Positions 1 through 12,194 of a DNA stretch of 64,000 nt are shown here, piece by piece. The stretch spans positions 6,882,501 through 6,946,500 of the forward strand of contig OX485805.1 of the NCBI GenBank assembly GCA_950295325.1. The letters are read 5' to 3'. How positions within the stretch are numbered: the first letter of the stretch is position 1; each line of letters opens with the position of its first letter. The translations under genes were made by a program, and so were the position numbers. The DNA is from Polytrichum commune (lineage: Eukaryota > Streptophyta > Polytrichopsida > Polytrichales > Polytrichaceae). The notes under the pieces are model-generated. The model saw only the letters and a list, made by a program, of their open reading frames with translations, did no database searches and had not been told where the DNA came from.

Positions 1-1272
1 ATCGCATTGGACGAGTTTATGACTGCTATTGATAGTATCGCCATAATCCTATAAAAAACTGGTAAGCTGCAACTTTTGATGCCAAGCTTAGTCCATCTGC
101 TGACGGTATTGCAAGATGTTCTGAGGCCGAGTGTAGAAGGCCGAGTGTTCTGCAATCACGAAATTTGACCATCTAGATTTCCCAAAAGCTGTTTCGCATC
201 TGTATTGAGATGCATGGGTGAATCTCAAACTTAAGCTTCAGCAACGCACTTTCAATACCTGTGGTGATTGTGGTGATTGGTTCTTAAATTTACCCCTTCT
301 CTTTGAATTTAATTCCCCATCAGCTTGCCAATCTCCCTTGTGATTGTCCTGCTTTCTGTTCGACGTCTCATGATCCTCTGACTGCACCTTTGCAACGCTC
401 TTTAGAAAAGTAAAACAACCTGAAATGTGGGAATTGGAGCAGACCAGCCTTTCGCCTTATGTCCAGTTGGAGTGGTCATCAAAAGACAGGAAAGCAGCAA
501 ATGATCGCTTCCATCATAGCCAGGAATGTAAAGGAGAATTGCCACAGCCACATCAGTGATTATAATTATAAGAGGGTTGCAGCCATTGGATGAAGGGTTG
601 CGAGTGATAGGATGTGTATGCATGGATATCGACGATGATATAAATTTCAAATTGGAGCTTAGAAATGATGGTGGAATCTGCAGATGAGAATACTTTTTTA
701 ACAAAAATATTATCTAAAGTGTGTTCTCTTCATACTACAGTCTGCACATGAAATAATATTTCTTTCCTCTCTTACTGGATTCTTAAGGTCCCATGGGATT
801 GCTGTGAAACTCAATTACTTCTGTCTTGCTATGAAATATTAAACTAGTTGTCATAGATACATAAATCACTTTACTTAAATTTTGTTACAGGATTTGTTAC
901 AGGATTGTTGCACCACACGAATCTTCTCAGATGAACGTATCGAGATCCGAATTGACATAACAAAACTGCCATTATACATAGACCTTCCATGGCCACAATT
1001 TGATCAGTCGGAATACTTACAGACCCCCAAAAACAACAGAACATGAAGCCAGAGAGACCCAAAAAGTACCGAAAAAGTTGCCTTATCCTCATAAAGTTGC
1101 ACATGTGGAAACAGTTTCAGTCGAATGCCTTCCGAAGCCCTGGGTTGTCACTCCTGCTCAATTCAAGTCACCTTTTTTCTTCTTCTTGGCTTTCCCTCCA
1201 CGAGCTTCGGTATAGAGGTACAGATATTAGAATTTGCAAGTTTGTTGGCAAAAAAAAGGAAGGTTGGGTAGG
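1..1272. other. Upstream region of the SDR gene; no gene recognised
   Basis: I see no conserved protein, RNA gene or clear repeat here. The open frames are short and not protein-like. The right part presumably holds the promoter and 5' UTR of the SDR gene that starts near 1273. An in-frame ATG at 1234 could extend that protein by 13 residues. Confidence 0.4.
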
Positions 1273-4200
1273 ATGGAAGTGGGCACATTTGCATCGCCGG
1301 TCGCGGTGGCTCGAGCATTGCCAATCGGTTGTCGTCAACAATCAACCCCAATTCGCATCGGCCATGGTGTCCATCTCTATCTCGCGGGGGCACATTCTGC
1401 TCACCATGAGCTCCAATTTGCAAGGAAAAATAGAGAATTGAAGCATGTGAAATCGAGGAGAACGGCAATTTGTGTTCAGTTAGCTGAGTCGGAGAAGCAG
1501 ATGGTGGAGGAGCAGGAGGCCATGGCCAGCTCTTCCAAGTGTGTTCTTGTTGTTGGTGCAACCGGAGGTGTAGGTACGACCTTGTTTGCAATTGAGATTT
1601 ATTTTTTGCCCCCAAATCGGGTTTCTGCAGGTTTCAGTGACTCTACAAGTTTTGTCCAATTGACGATGTATCGTATAGCTTATGGTGTGAATTGGTTCAT
1701 AGGATTGTGAAACTCAGAGTGATAAGAACGGTTTGGGTGAAATTGACGTTCCACAATCTTCGTAGAGCATTTTGAGCTTCAGCTATGGCCAATGTGCACC
1801 ATGAGTTGAGGAGAGTCACTCGCAATTTGGCTGTAAACAAGGCCAAGGGCTGGTTCAAGAAGTGGAAGTCCTTTTATAGAGTGTACTGGATTATAGGATT
1901 GTGAAACTTAGGGTACTAAGAATGTTTTTGGTGAAATTCGCCGTTCACAATCTTCGTAGAGCATTTGAGCTTCGTCTTTGGCCATGTGCGCAATGAGTTG
2001 AGAAGAGACATTTGCAAATTTAGCTGCAAACCCTGGAGAATATGGTCAAGGGCTGGTTCAAGAAGTGGGAAGTCCTTTCTGCAATGGGTAACAACAAGCA
2101 TGTCAATTGTGGAGTTAAGGCTTACAACATAACTCGAATGCGCTCAATGACTTCAACCAACTCAGATTAAGTTGTTTTCAAATGAAGCCAATGTCAGGGC
2201 ATTCTTGATGATCCTTCAAAACATCTTCACATTGTGGAGTCTTCTTTCTTGACCAATTGACATCACATAATTAAGAGTCAGCGTCAGCAATTTCAATCTG
2301 GCGAAGTAGACCTAATGACAGCTCTCTTGAATCAGGTTTATAATGTTTGCGTCAGATGTCTTTGTACCTCTTTAACCGCAGGGGACATGTGGGTTTTTTT
2401 TGTATGTGTGTTTGACAACAGGGCAGCTGGTAGTGGCAGCTCTGCTGGAAAGAGGTATTCCTGTGAAAGCAGTTCTCCGTAGCGAAGAGAAAGCTCGCAC
2501 CCTGTTCGGCGAACACGACCCTAAGAAATTTCAGGTGCCCTTTTTCAGTCTGCATACCAATTTTGTGTCCAAAGAAAGCTGAAATGCATATCCATCGAAT
2601 GGTTTGGTAATTTGCTTCACATCAAATGATCCCTGGAAAATTTTCTTGTAGTCTCATCCTCAATGGTACCCATCAACCTTAACGTACACCTACTCTGTAC
2701 TATTTGCTCATTCGACTGACACATGACAATCTTAAATATCAGGTGCATGTTGGAGACACAAGGCAGCCACAAACTTTGAGTCCATCATTGTTTGAGGGTG
2801 TTACACATGTAATTTGCACTACTGGTACAACCGCATTTCCATCACAACGATGGGTCGGTGAAAATGGACCGGAACAGACAGGTTTGCCACTTTCTCTGAT
2901 TTCCTTTGCCTTTTTGAATGTAGCAATGTTATCAGGTTCTCTTTTGGTTCCTATTTCTAAAAATGATGGAATATGTGAATTTCTGCGTTTAGGAGTATGA
3001 TGATGTTGGTATCTTTGTAATGAATTTTTTTTTAATTTTCTGAACTTCGTCGCTCTTTGGGATGATTGTTGCAGACTGGCATGGAGTACGAAACTTGGTG
3101 GCCGCATTGCCCAAAACTGTGCAACATTGTGTCTTAGTATCTTCGATTGGAGTCACCAAGTCCGGTGAATTGCCTTGGAGGTGAGTCTGCCAATAACCAC
3201 ATTTACATCAGAAATAATGCTCCAAAAATTCCCATCCAATTCGAAGCCTTTGTTGAGTTTTTGAAATCAAAGTGCTCAGAAGAGAATAGGTGCTTTGAAG
3301 ATTTTTTTTCCAAATTGATGTCTGTGTAGAGTGTCAGTCGACATGACTGTTTAAGATATAGCCATTTGCTATTGATGATGATCCAAAACCTTAAACCCTA
3401 AACCCGAAACCCTAAAATCAAAAGTCCTGAGTGACTACTTCATACATTGAAAGTGCTTTATCTCAATCAAGCACAATGTTTTAGTATTCAGTGTCACGTA
3501 CACTGTTTGCAAATGGCCTAAACTGCATGCCTAGAGGTCTCAAAAGTGTCACATCCACTAATTCCAATATGAATCTATTCATCAACACAAGTAACTTTTT
3601 GAAGTGATATTTGTTTACATTATAGCATTTAGCGTAGCACATTGGGATACTTGAGATGATGATAGTTTTGCAATTTAGTATGCAAGGGGAAGATATTATT
3701 GAGCATACTAATGCCCAGTATCATTTGTGTACACTTTAGTCAACTTGTAAATCATTGTGTAACATAAGCATATACCTCATAACACTATTGAACTTATGAG
3801 TAAGCGGACTTGAACGCCAAGTGTCATGAGGTGACACCAATAGTGAAGTTGTTGATCGTTAATTAACCTATCATATGCATGAAAAATAGGGTAAGTGATA
3901 CAATTATGCATGTGACATTAAGTACCATAAATAGTGTAATGATCTGAAGGCTGAATCTCCATGATTGGCGTTTGGCGCTTGGGTGGTTGTGGGGATAGTA
4001 TCATGAATCTCTTTGGAGTTCTTAAATACAAAAAAATGGGCGAGGACTTCCTTCGTGAATCTGGGATTCCTTACACCATCATCAGGTATGGTATTTGCCT
4101 TTGATCTGCTGCTATCTGAAATTTATCTTGCTTCCAACTTCAACCCAAGTTGGTTGAATAGCATGTTGGTTCCTTATCCTCCTTGATTTTAAGCTGCCCT

Positions 4201-7200
4201 GTCTTCCTGTAACTTCATGTTTTTGTTCAAAGTGGGTGTCAATGAAATGAAATGAAATTGGTTCTGAAAGCCGGCAGCCAAAAGCCTTATGGGACTAAGA
4301 GTACATTAAGATGGCAACAAAGAGGCTAATTCCCTAGAGTAATGGAGTGTAGTGGCCTCCATGAGATAGAAGTTAATATCAACTTGATGATTCATTCGGA
4401 AGAAAGACTCAAGATTGCCTAGTGTTGCATTTTGAAATAGGGAAGGAACCCTACCTCTAATAGTGTTGTAAAGGGGACACTCCAATACACATTGTGCCTC
4501 CTTTTCAATTGCATTGTAAGAGCAAAAGTGGCATAATCTTTTTTTCACTAGTCGATCACGTGCCAGTCTCAATGGCGAGCCCATGGTTTAGGTGCGGTAA
4601 TTTAACAATGGTTTTTGCTTTGAAGTAGTGTCAATGGTTGCTTCACGTACGAATCACATTCATAGTTGATGAAGTCCTTGAGGTGGAGATAATCTAATTT
4701 CTTTCTCATGAGGTGGAAAGAGTTCCACTCCTCTCGGTAAAGGCTTGATTAAAGAGCATTAAATGGGATTTTTGGTGATATTTAGATGTCAATAGAGATG
4801 CAAAAGGCATCTTGTAAGTTACTAATTTGGACCCATGCCGTCTCACCTTGTTCCACATGTACATATGAATTAGGGTGAGTTTTCATGTAGGTTGCTCGCC
4901 CACTAGATCTAGATAATAGTGGGTTGGAGGTGTTCGCATGTACATAGGCACGAGCTTTCAAGCAACCACAATATGGGGGTTCTATAGAATGTGGAGGGCA
5001 ATCGACACAGGCCACTGGACTTCCATGCGCCCACTAAAGGATCTTTAACTTACAAAGTGCTTGTCACCGAAGGACTAAGACTAGTTTAATACTCAAGAGA
5101 ACCAATGTTGGTCTAGAGCTATATCCTTGGTAACCGGGAGGAGGACTTTAGTAGGTGTGTCCGGATCTGAGAAGATGGGAGTAGCTAGTTGGCACATACA
5201 AACCCTACCCCACCATATTCCCTCTACATTTGGGCGGGTTTGTCCTTACTCACACTAGAATCTAGTGGGCAAGCAACCTACATCGAAACTCACCCTTAAT
5301 TATCCCAACCCAACCCAACCCAACCCAACATGCATTGTCCATTCAACACCCTGCCGTCAATGATTGATTGTTTTGGAACTTTGGAACAATGACTGTGTTG
5401 GCACCTACGGTCCACCCACCTAGTGATCGGGGAGAGTTTTGGGCATAACCGGTTGAGATCCTAGTGTTTGCAAGTCCAACCGGTTACATGTTGACATCCC
5501 CTGGTTTTCCTTTATGAAATTGGGGTAAATTGATCGATAATTTTCCTGCAGACTTGAACTTCAACCGGTTATTTCTCAAACTCAACCAGTTCATTTGTAA
5601 CCAACTACCGGTTCTCCCCGATCATTGCACCCACCCTTACTGCACTTAGGTTGCCAATATATATATATAGATAGATAGATAGATATAGATGATGTTTGGT
5701 GGGTTAAATTTGTGGTTTGATGCAGGCCAGGGCGCTTGACAGATGGGCCTTACACATCATATGACCTTAACACACTTCTCAAAGCCACTGCGGGGACACG
5801 GCGTGATGTGATTGTGGGACAAGGTGAGAGCCGCATGTTCTCCGTCTCTATCTATTCCTGATACATTTTTGGCATCCTTTTATAATTGGTGCACCATGTG
5901 CCCACATCTGAGGAGTATTGTATTCCTGGAAGCATATTATGCTGCAGCATGTCTGGGTAGCCTATCAACTGGTTCCTTATTCTCTGCTTTGGGAACGCAC
6001 TATGTAATTAGAACTGATCAGAGGAAGCTGTTGAGAGACTCCTGCCTGCACTGTTGAGCGTTCCGAATAGTTTCATGAATTCTAGCATCTTCCTGCAATT
6101 GGAAGTAGTGCACCGACTTTGTGGGGGCTTGTAATTGCTGGACTTACATCAACTGTGAAAAGTCATTTGGCGTTCGCTCAGTTGGCCTTCTGTCTCAAAA
6201 AAACAAAACTGTGAAAAGAAGAATTCAAAAGAAAAGGAAAAAGTGTTTTTGTGTTAGCAAAGATGAGTCACACTGCACAGTGGTGCTCACACAATTTACA
6301 AACCAGCGAGGGTTTGCTCCAGGGAAAAGTGGTCCCTAAAAGGCTGAAAGCACCATATCGTCTCTAGTCTCAAAATACTCATGTGGAGGTCACACACATC
6401 CGGAAACGGTGGTTTTGAATTAAAGGAGTTCGGTGTGCTAAGGTAAAAGATCATGTGTCTAATCTTGAGGAGTTGTGGTTTCAAGGTTGGTCCCTGTTTC
6501 ATTGGGTAGAATCATGCATTCTCAACTTCCAATATGAGACAATGGTTTTGTAAGGCTGAACACCTCTATTTCCGATTGGAGTTGAGCACGGATGGTTTTC
6601 ACCCAAAAGAAAAAGGTTAAAGAGGGAGGAACCAACTGTGAAACCAAGCTCCTCAAGATTAGGTACATGTCGAGGTCAAAATTCTTTTACCTTTAGGCCC
6701 ACTGAACTCCGTTTCAAAACTCGTTTTTTTGGACATGTGTGGCCTCCCCTTGAACATGGGAAGTGTGTAGGATTTGGTAAATGAATACCCTACGAGGGAG
6801 TAGTTCTTGCCTAATAAGGTATACGGGTCTAACTTGGTTACTTTAATGGACACATATATTTGAGTTGTGTGTAGTTAGGTGTGGATCTAAGATTAGAGAC
6901 CAATAAGACGTATTTTGCAGAGATTGGACTACGTGCTCAAAATCTATGAATCATTCTAAACTACATAGTCAAAACAATTTGGAGGAGGGGGGAGTCTTAC
7001 TGTGATCAAGTTGTAGCTCCATGGCCGTCGTCTTTAGAAATTCATAACAATTCAGGGGGGGGGGGGGCTCCAAATCTCTTTCCAATTGAACGTTGCTTCT
7101 CATTCACATTTGGAGAGTTTAGAAATCATGAATCACAGTTGTATTTCATAGAGAACAAGAAAAAGTTAACCATTCAAGGCCCATCTACCTCAGGTAACTG

Positions 7201-7576
7201 CCTAGTTACAAACTTTGTATTCTCTGCTGGTAATTTCCCAGGTGACACTTTAGTAGGGGAAGCAAGCAGAGTGGTGGTAGCCGAGGCTTGCATTCAAGCT
7301 CTAGAAATTCCTTGCACTGTCGGCCAAACATACGAGGTCAACTCCATTGAGGTTAGAATTTGGTTTTACCCTTGTTCTCTCTTATTATGACCTCAAAATG
7401 ATGCATATGTTTAGTCAGCTCACAATGGTTATTTTGCAGTTTCCTCGTCTGTTTTTGTTCACTGAAGCCTGAAAGTGTGATTATGTCTCCTTCAGGGTGA
7501 GGGCCCAGGAAAGGATACTTCACGGTGGGAACTTCTCTTCAAAGCTGCACATAAGCCCTCTCCTTCGAGACAATAA
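1273..7576 (+). CDS. Atypical short-chain dehydrogenase/reductase-like NAD(P)-binding protein, probably plastid-targeted (8 exons)
   Basis: Spliced gene, exons 1273-1573, 2422-2534, 2743-2881, 3075-3180, 3999-4085, 5726-5823, 7242-7351 and 7496-7576. All junctions have GT/AG ends and consistent phase, giving 344 residues. The first ~85 residues are rich in basic and small residues and look like a chloroplast transit peptide, which is an inference. The mature part opens with a Rossmann nucleotide-binding loop (VVGATGGVG, residues ~92-100), then a strand and helix (VKAVLRSEEKA), CTTGTTAFPS, VLVSSIGVTKS, a KYKKMGEDFLR segment, PGRLTDGPYTSYDL, and a C-terminal VEGEGPG-like motif before WELLFKAA. 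This is the NAD(P)H-binding/epimerase-like atypical SDR group of plants, many members of which have no proven substrate, so I assign none. Introns 4-6 are large and carry transposon pieces. ATGs at 1234 and 1501 are alternative starts. Confidence 0.85.
1703..2092 (+). repeat. ~190-bp tandem duplication in SDR intron 1
   Basis: Two adjacent degenerate copies, about 1703-1896 and 1897-2092. Each begins with GGATTGTGAAACT and shares CACAATCTTCGTAGAGCAT, a GAGTTGAG stretch and CAAGGGCTGGTTCAAGAAGTG. The copies have drifted by substitutions and small indels, so the duplication is not recent. No coding function is apparent. Confidence 0.75.
3388..3416 (+). repeat. Short telomere-like CCCTAAA-type tract in SDR intron 4
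   Basis: About four degenerate heptamers (CTTAAAC, CCTAAAC, CCGAAAC, CCTAAAA) matching the plant telomere unit. It is too short to be a relic telomere with any confidence. Similar telo-box tracts are common near plant genes. Confidence 0.5.
4262..4740 (-). mobile_element. LINE C-terminal fragment, family 1, in SDR intron 5
   Basis: On the minus strand 4306-4584 encodes a zinc-ribbon-like RNHR/zf-RVT tail, CHFCSYNAIEKEAQCVLECPLYN followed by a conserved QVDI and RELA segment, typical of the extreme C-terminus of non-LTR retrotransposon polyproteins. A second copy lies at about 12860-13390 on the plus strand. The element's 3' tail is an ATTTC-type simple repeat, seen as GAAATGAAATGAAATT at 4245-4260. 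Only the 3' end is present, as expected for 5'-truncated LINE insertions. Confidence 0.7.
4873..5295 (+). mobile_element. Tourist-like MITE, copy A (TTA target duplication), in SDR intron 5
   Basis: A 423-bp non-coding element. Its ends are inverted repeats: left GGGTGAGTTTTCATGTAGG, right the complement ending in AAACTCACCC. TTA flanks both sides (4870-4872 and 5296-5298), the 3-bp duplication expected for PIF/Harbinger-type MITEs. Related copies lie at 7867-8614 (inverted, with a nested insertion), 13933-14359 and 31502-31572. Confidence 0.75.
5304..5329 (+). repeat. (CCCAA)n microsatellite
   Basis: About five CCCAA units directly after MITE copy A. Confidence 0.8.
5425..5630 (+). mobile_element. 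CCGGTT-rich dispersed repeat, copy 1
   Basis: A ~205-bp unit with several CCGGTT/ACCGGTT hexamers. It is bounded by the inverted ends TGATCGGGGAGA and TCTCCCCGATCA. Related copies are at about 15065-15270 (-), 26283-26505 (-), 27628-27850 (+) and a partial one at 36640-36790 (+). No coding potential and no clear target duplication; probably a MITE of unassigned type. Confidence 0.6.
5657..5690 (+). repeat. (TA)n(GATA)n microsatellite near the SDR exon 6 acceptor
   Basis: Alternating TA followed by GATA units, about 35 bp upstream of the acceptor at 5725. Confidence 0.8.
6150..6207 (+). mobile_element. LINE 3'-end fragment with A-rich tail, family 2
   Basis: Contains the conserved terminus GTTGGCCTTCTGTCTC followed by an A-rich tail. 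The same terminus occurs at about 8808, 18962 (minus), 25592, 38618 and 55210. The long copy ending near 25640 shows it is the 3' end of an L1-type LINE. This copy sits in SDR intron 6. Confidence 0.65.
6920..7075 (+). repeat. Dispersed repeat with AGAGATTGGACTACGTG motif and internal G tract
   Basis: A segment in SDR intron 6 with AGAGATTGGACTACGTGCTC and, downstream, runs of G near 6985 and 7055. Similar pieces occur at about 10128-10220 (+), 20060-20440 (-) and 38190-38260 (-), and a short motif match at 22970. The class is unknown to me. Confidence 0.45.
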
Positions 7577-7866
7577 ACCATATTGGCAACTGTTTATGTA
7601 CACTACCCTTGTCATCCTGATTCTCTGCTTGAGAAAATTTATTCAATCTGCTCTCTGGCTTATCTCTCTCAATCTACATATATAGTGTCTTATACATGGA
7701 ATTTATCTATCTGTACACACACAAAATTTGTGGCTGAAGTGCCTTTCTTTTTCTAAGATCAAGAAGAATATAACATCATTCTTTCACATTCTCAAAGCAT
7801 GCAGATTGGTCGAGGAGGACGTGAACCTTCCCTCCCAAGATTCTACCGTGAGTTGAGTAGGACTTA

Positions 7867-8614
7867 GGGTTAGTATTCATGTAGGCCGCTCACCCACGAG
7901 ATTCTAGTGGGAATAAGGACAAACCCGCCCAAATGTAGATGGAATTCGGTGGGGTAGGGTTCGTACTTGTCAACTACACTAAATATGATATTTAGTGTCA
8001 TTTTATGTCATTACGGTCACTTTTATAGCGACGGTTTATTGTCATTGCAACTTACCTTCAGTTCATCCAAAAACCAATCACTGAAACAAAGTTTGGTAGA
8101 ATTCACATCCTAACAAATATGTGGTGAATTATTGTCATGGTTAGTTGAAATTTGGATGAAAAACCACTTAGTAAGTGACATTACTTGCGACACTGTAAAT
8201 CTAGAATGCCCAAATTTTTTTTACAAGGAATGACAAATATTGTTAGGTTTACATTTAGTGTCGGTGACACTACACCGTGGTTTACAATTAATAAATTGAG
8301 CAAGACAATTAGAATTGTAGACACTAAATATCATATATAGTGTAGCTACTCTCATCTTCTCAAAACCGAGCCCACCTACTAACCTCTTCCTCCTCCTAAA
8401 CCAATCTTCAATCCTTCAATGACCGGTACTTGTAAGTTAAAAAGTGCTTCAGCGGACGCATTGAAACCTAGCAGCCCATGTCCACAGCCCTCTACATTCT
8501 AGTAGGCCATAAGGACGTGGTTGGCTTGCAGCTTGTGCTTATCTACATGTGAACACCTCCAACCCACTATTCTCCATAATCTAGTGGGCGAGCGGCCTAC
8601 ATGGAAACTCACCC
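7867..8614 (-). mobile_element. Tourist-like MITE, copy C, split by a nested insertion
   Basis: An inverted copy of the 4873-5295 MITE. The left end reads GGGTTAGTATTCATGTAGG and the right end GGAAACTCACCC, flanked by TTA (7864-7866) and TCA (8615-8617). Internal sequence runs in reverse relative to copy A and is interrupted by 7977-8342. With that insertion removed, the flanks rejoin as CAACTAGCTACTC, matching the other copies. Confidence 0.75.
7977..8342 (+). mobile_element. 366-bp TIR element (CACTA…TAGTG ends) nested in MITE copy C
   Basis: Ends are near-identical inverted repeats: left CACTAAATATGATATTTAG, right CACTATATATGATATTTAG when complemented. The empty site inferred from other MITE copies indicates a 2-bp TA duplication, as in Tc1/mariner-type elements, although the termini resemble CACTA ends. 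No protein is encoded, so superfamily assignment stays open. Confidence 0.65.
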
Positions 8615-8807
8615 TCACACAAGGTTGTTGTGACTTTGACTTATTTCATTGAAAGGAGTGAGTGATTGTAATCCACCTCCAATGCAGGCCAGCCCAATAA
8701 TTAGAGAGTTGATTCTCTGCCACTACTTGGATGAATGATTGAGTGGAATGGTTACACGAGCTCGATGCTTTCTAACTCCTTCAAAGATTTTAAACAGATT
8801 TTAATTC

Positions 8808-8871
8808 ATCTGGCGCTGTCTGAGTTGGCCTTCTGTCTCAAAAAAAAAATTAAATTAAATTAAACAGCAGA
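8808..8871 (+). mobile_element. LINE 3'-end fragment with A-rich tail, family 2
   Basis: GTTGGCCTTCTGTCTC followed by A9 and AAATT units. Same 3' terminus as the LINE ending near 25640; almost nothing of the body remains. Confidence 0.65.
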
Positions 8872-9031
8872 CTCATAGCAAAGTTCGCAGTGGATATCTA
8901 CATCAAGTGCCAAAAGGAATTAGTTCTTAGCCATACATGGAGCTCTCTGCCAAACGCATCCAGTGCAAAAAGGGTCTCAATATGTTTTGTTTAGTATATT
9001 TAGACTTTGAGATGACACTGAGTACAGATGA

Positions 9032-9113
9032 GTCGCTTTGGCCGAGTGGTTAAGGCGTGTGCCTGCTAAGTACATGGGGTTTCCCCGCAAGAGTTCGAAT
9101 CTCTTAGGCGACG
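9032..9113 (+). tRNA. tRNA-Ser (anticodon GCU)
   Basis: 82 nt folding as a type II tRNA. The acceptor strand GTCGCTT pairs with AGGCGAC and is followed by discriminator G. The D arm contains GGCCGAGTGGTTAAGGC. The anticodon loop is CTGCTAA in a TGTGC/GTACA stem, reading AGY serine codons. A long variable arm (GGGG/CCCC) is present and the T arm is AAGAG-TTCGAAT-CTCTT. Internal A and B boxes are present and a T6 terminator follows at 9144-9149. No CCA is encoded, as expected for a nuclear gene. It looks intact and functional. Confidence 0.93.
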
Positions 9114-9162
9114 GATGAGATGCAATCATAGTGACTCAAAGCCTTTTTTGACCTTCCAATTG

Positions 9163-9605
9163 ACAACGATAAATGAAGTTGTTATTTAATATTTTGGAAT
9201 AGAGGATGCGCTTGGCCATCTTGTTACACTAAATATATCAATTAGTGAGGGTGGTACTAAATCAAGTCACATGCACGATCTAGCCAAATCTCAAAGATAC
9301 TGAGGGCTGAAGGTGCTACTGAGTGACACTAAATGCGTGACTACAATAAATTCTATGTTCATTTACCATATATTCAATAGAAAACGACAAATAAAGTTTT
9401 TATTTAATATTTTAAATATTTTGGAATAAAGGATGCGCTTGGCCATCTTGCTACACTAAACATACCAATTAGTGAGGGTGGTACTAAATCAAGTCACATG
9501 CACAATCTAGTTAAAGCTCAAAGATACTAAGGGTTGGAGTTGCTATTGAGTGACACTAAATTCATAACTACAATTAATTCTATGTCATTTACCATATATT
9601 TCAAG
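9163..9605 (+). repeat. ~220-bp tandem duplication
   Basis: Two adjacent degenerate units, about 9163-9380 and 9381-9605. They share GGATGCGCTTGGCCATCTTG, a TTAGTGAGGGTGGTACTAAAT stretch and GAGTGACACTAAAT. Repeated CACTAAA/TTTAGTG words recall the 7977-8342 element. The array starts soon after the tRNA terminator. Confidence 0.75.
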
Positions 9606-12190
9606 AAATTAGTGTGCTTCTGATTAGGGCGCGTTGCATGCTTGTCAATGATTAGTGCCAAGTGTTGGTACTTTAAAGTGAATAGTGCCAAGTGTTGAGG
9701 TGAACAATGCTTCCTAGTCTTAGATCGAAGATCTTTTGGTGGCACTAATTCATAGCTTAAAAGTAATTTAATATCACCTTCACTAATTTCCCACCCTCAC
9801 TTAGTGGTATATTTGGTGAAGTTTTTTCATGTGAAGTAGAGAGAAGATTTCACGCATGGGAATCGAACTGTGAACCACTGTAGTCAATTTTGGGTACCTG
9901 TCCACTATCATACTAGCTTGGGGTCATCTTGGACCACACAATTAAATAAATTTGCTTCCCACTGTTTACCTACTATGCTCAAGTCTTTTTCTTTTCTTTT
10001 TTTCTCTACGAGTCAATTGTCCCAGGGGCTCCCTTTCCACAAGATAGAGAACCTTACTTGAGTAGGACCCCTATATTTAAGTGGTATATTGTTTGACGTG
10101 GCTCCAAAAATAGATAACAATAATACATGTGTTCAAAAGAGATTGGACTATGTGTCCAAAATACGATAAACATTCTAGGTTGAACAATTAACATAATTGA
10201 GAGGGTTGAGGGGGGGGGGGGGCTATTTGACCATTTAATAGGCACAAGAATCTTCACTTTAATATTGAAAGATATATTCATATGAGCTCCGAAAATCATG
10301 AGGAAAGTAGCTACGGCCTCGATTTTGGATTTGCTAACCATCTTGTACTAATCACGTGTCTTGGTGCTTGGAGAAGTAGCCATTTTAAGACCCGTCTAAG
10401 TCAAGTTTTTGGGCTTCTTGGACTTTTAAATTCATTTTATTTCATTTCCCAAACAACCCAGCTCGTGGTCTTGGCACACATCCAAAGTGGCAACCATGTT
10501 GAAGCATGATACATCCACTTGGGCTTCAACAATATCATAATCACATGATTTGACTTTCAATTGAAGGAGATATACTTCTCAAATGCACGGATTGACGACT
10601 TGTAAATTTGGAGGTTACCCAATCTTGACGGTAGACGAAAGCTTGCCTTCGTGTGGCTCATTGTCAATGGAAGAATCAACTTTCTTTAGCAATTCGGACA
10701 ACACTTCAAACCAAGCATGCCATGACCAAAAGTCCAACATGAGAGAATTCAAATTCTTACATGCATGTTATTCTAATGTATAATTACATGCATATAAAAT
10801 CATTTGTGAGATCACCTCACTTCAAGGGAAACATTATTTCTAATAAATAAATCGATATGTCCTATTAGAGAGGGTTATCATTTAGAATTGCTTGTTGCTA
10901 TCACAACTATCTATAATACGGGTTGAAAATGATGTCGTCATTTTAGATTTTTAGTGTGTGCTACTATTTGGAATCAATGCAATGCAATAATGTCTTACTC
11001 AGGAGTTCAACTTTTACTAGCAAAAGTTCAATAAGTTGTTCGGACATTATAGAACGTAAACGACTTTGCTTGGAATAGTTACATTCGCCTGAAATAGTTA
11101 AAGCAATGTTACTTTGTATAATTACATGCATTAAATGGGATAATTAGTGCAGTATGCAACATCAAGATCTAAGGAATAAGTTACTCGATTTAAGAACGGT
11201 ATTCTTGGTAAATATTTACAGCAAAGTCAAACTCCCAGTGGTAACCAACATCTTGGTGTAAGGTAAGCAACCCATTCCTTACCACCACCCATTCTTGAAG
11301 CTGAGGCCAACCTATTTCCATGTAGCACAACATCAACCCCTAATCATTGTTGACATACCATGATTGAAATCCAACTTAGCCAAATGTCAACGACTAAGTT
11401 GATAACTAGGTTTAGATTACAAGCATGTTCAAGTGCCACAAATTATCGATTATGGGAATCAAGCGTTCTCAATCTTGTAACCAATCGGTGATTGGAAAGT
11501 GGTCAGCCTATATCACGAGTACATGTCAAAGAAAATATGCACTTCGAAACTTCATAATATATTGATTATTATGAAAAAAAATTATGAAAATTTATACATT
11601 GCTTCTTGTTTCTATTTCTCTACGTGTGGAATTTTTACTCTGGTCATACCTAAACCATAGATATGCTAAATTGCTTAGCTGGTCAGGAATGGATTGCTTA
11701 CCTCAACTTTCCATTCTTTGAAAACTGTCACTTGGTGATGTCTCTAAGATTGTTCTTTGCTTTGGCTATTTGCAGGCAAGTGTACTCCATGTTTGAGGAT
11801 TTTGCATATTTGGTGCATCACAGTGTACTCTAAAAAATTAAATTTTTTATTGTGAACTTATTCATAATATTAGCAAGGGAATACGTAGTCCCATATCCAT
11901 GGAGCATGGAATTGAAGCACGGAATGAGCAAGGGAATGGTTTACTGTTGGTCCAAGCAGATATTACACTTTAATATAGATCAAGAGCCAATTAGAAAATA
12001 TTCTATTGATCCCCTTCCAATTGCCTTGGGGCCTTAGATGTCTCACGTCAAAGTGTGTTCCTCAACAACTTATCATTTTTTTATTTTTTTATTTTTTTGA
12101 AAACCTATCATATTTTGTTGTCCATATTTGGAGAACCACTCATAAAAGTATATGCTATTAAGCTCACCGTGGGTTTTCAACAATGGCTTG
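9606..12190. other. Intergenic, mostly unrecognised
   Basis: No gene recognised. At about 10128-10220 it holds a copy of the AGAGATTGGACTA repeat with a run of 13-14 G near 10211. The rest is AT-rich without a protein, RNA or terminal-repeat signature that I can read. Confidence 0.4.
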
Positions 12191-12194
12191 CTCA

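Noticed and set aside
402-704. 100-codon minus-strand frame near the left end
   Set aside because: No family motif, atypical composition and no splice or promoter context; treated as chance.
3388-3416. Interstitial telomere
   Set aside because: Only about four imperfect heptamers, too short to argue for a chromosome fusion.
9163-9605. tRNA-derived SINE downstream of tRNA-Ser
   Set aside because: The tRNA has its own terminator and the downstream tandem units are not joined to tRNA-like heads elsewhere in the window.
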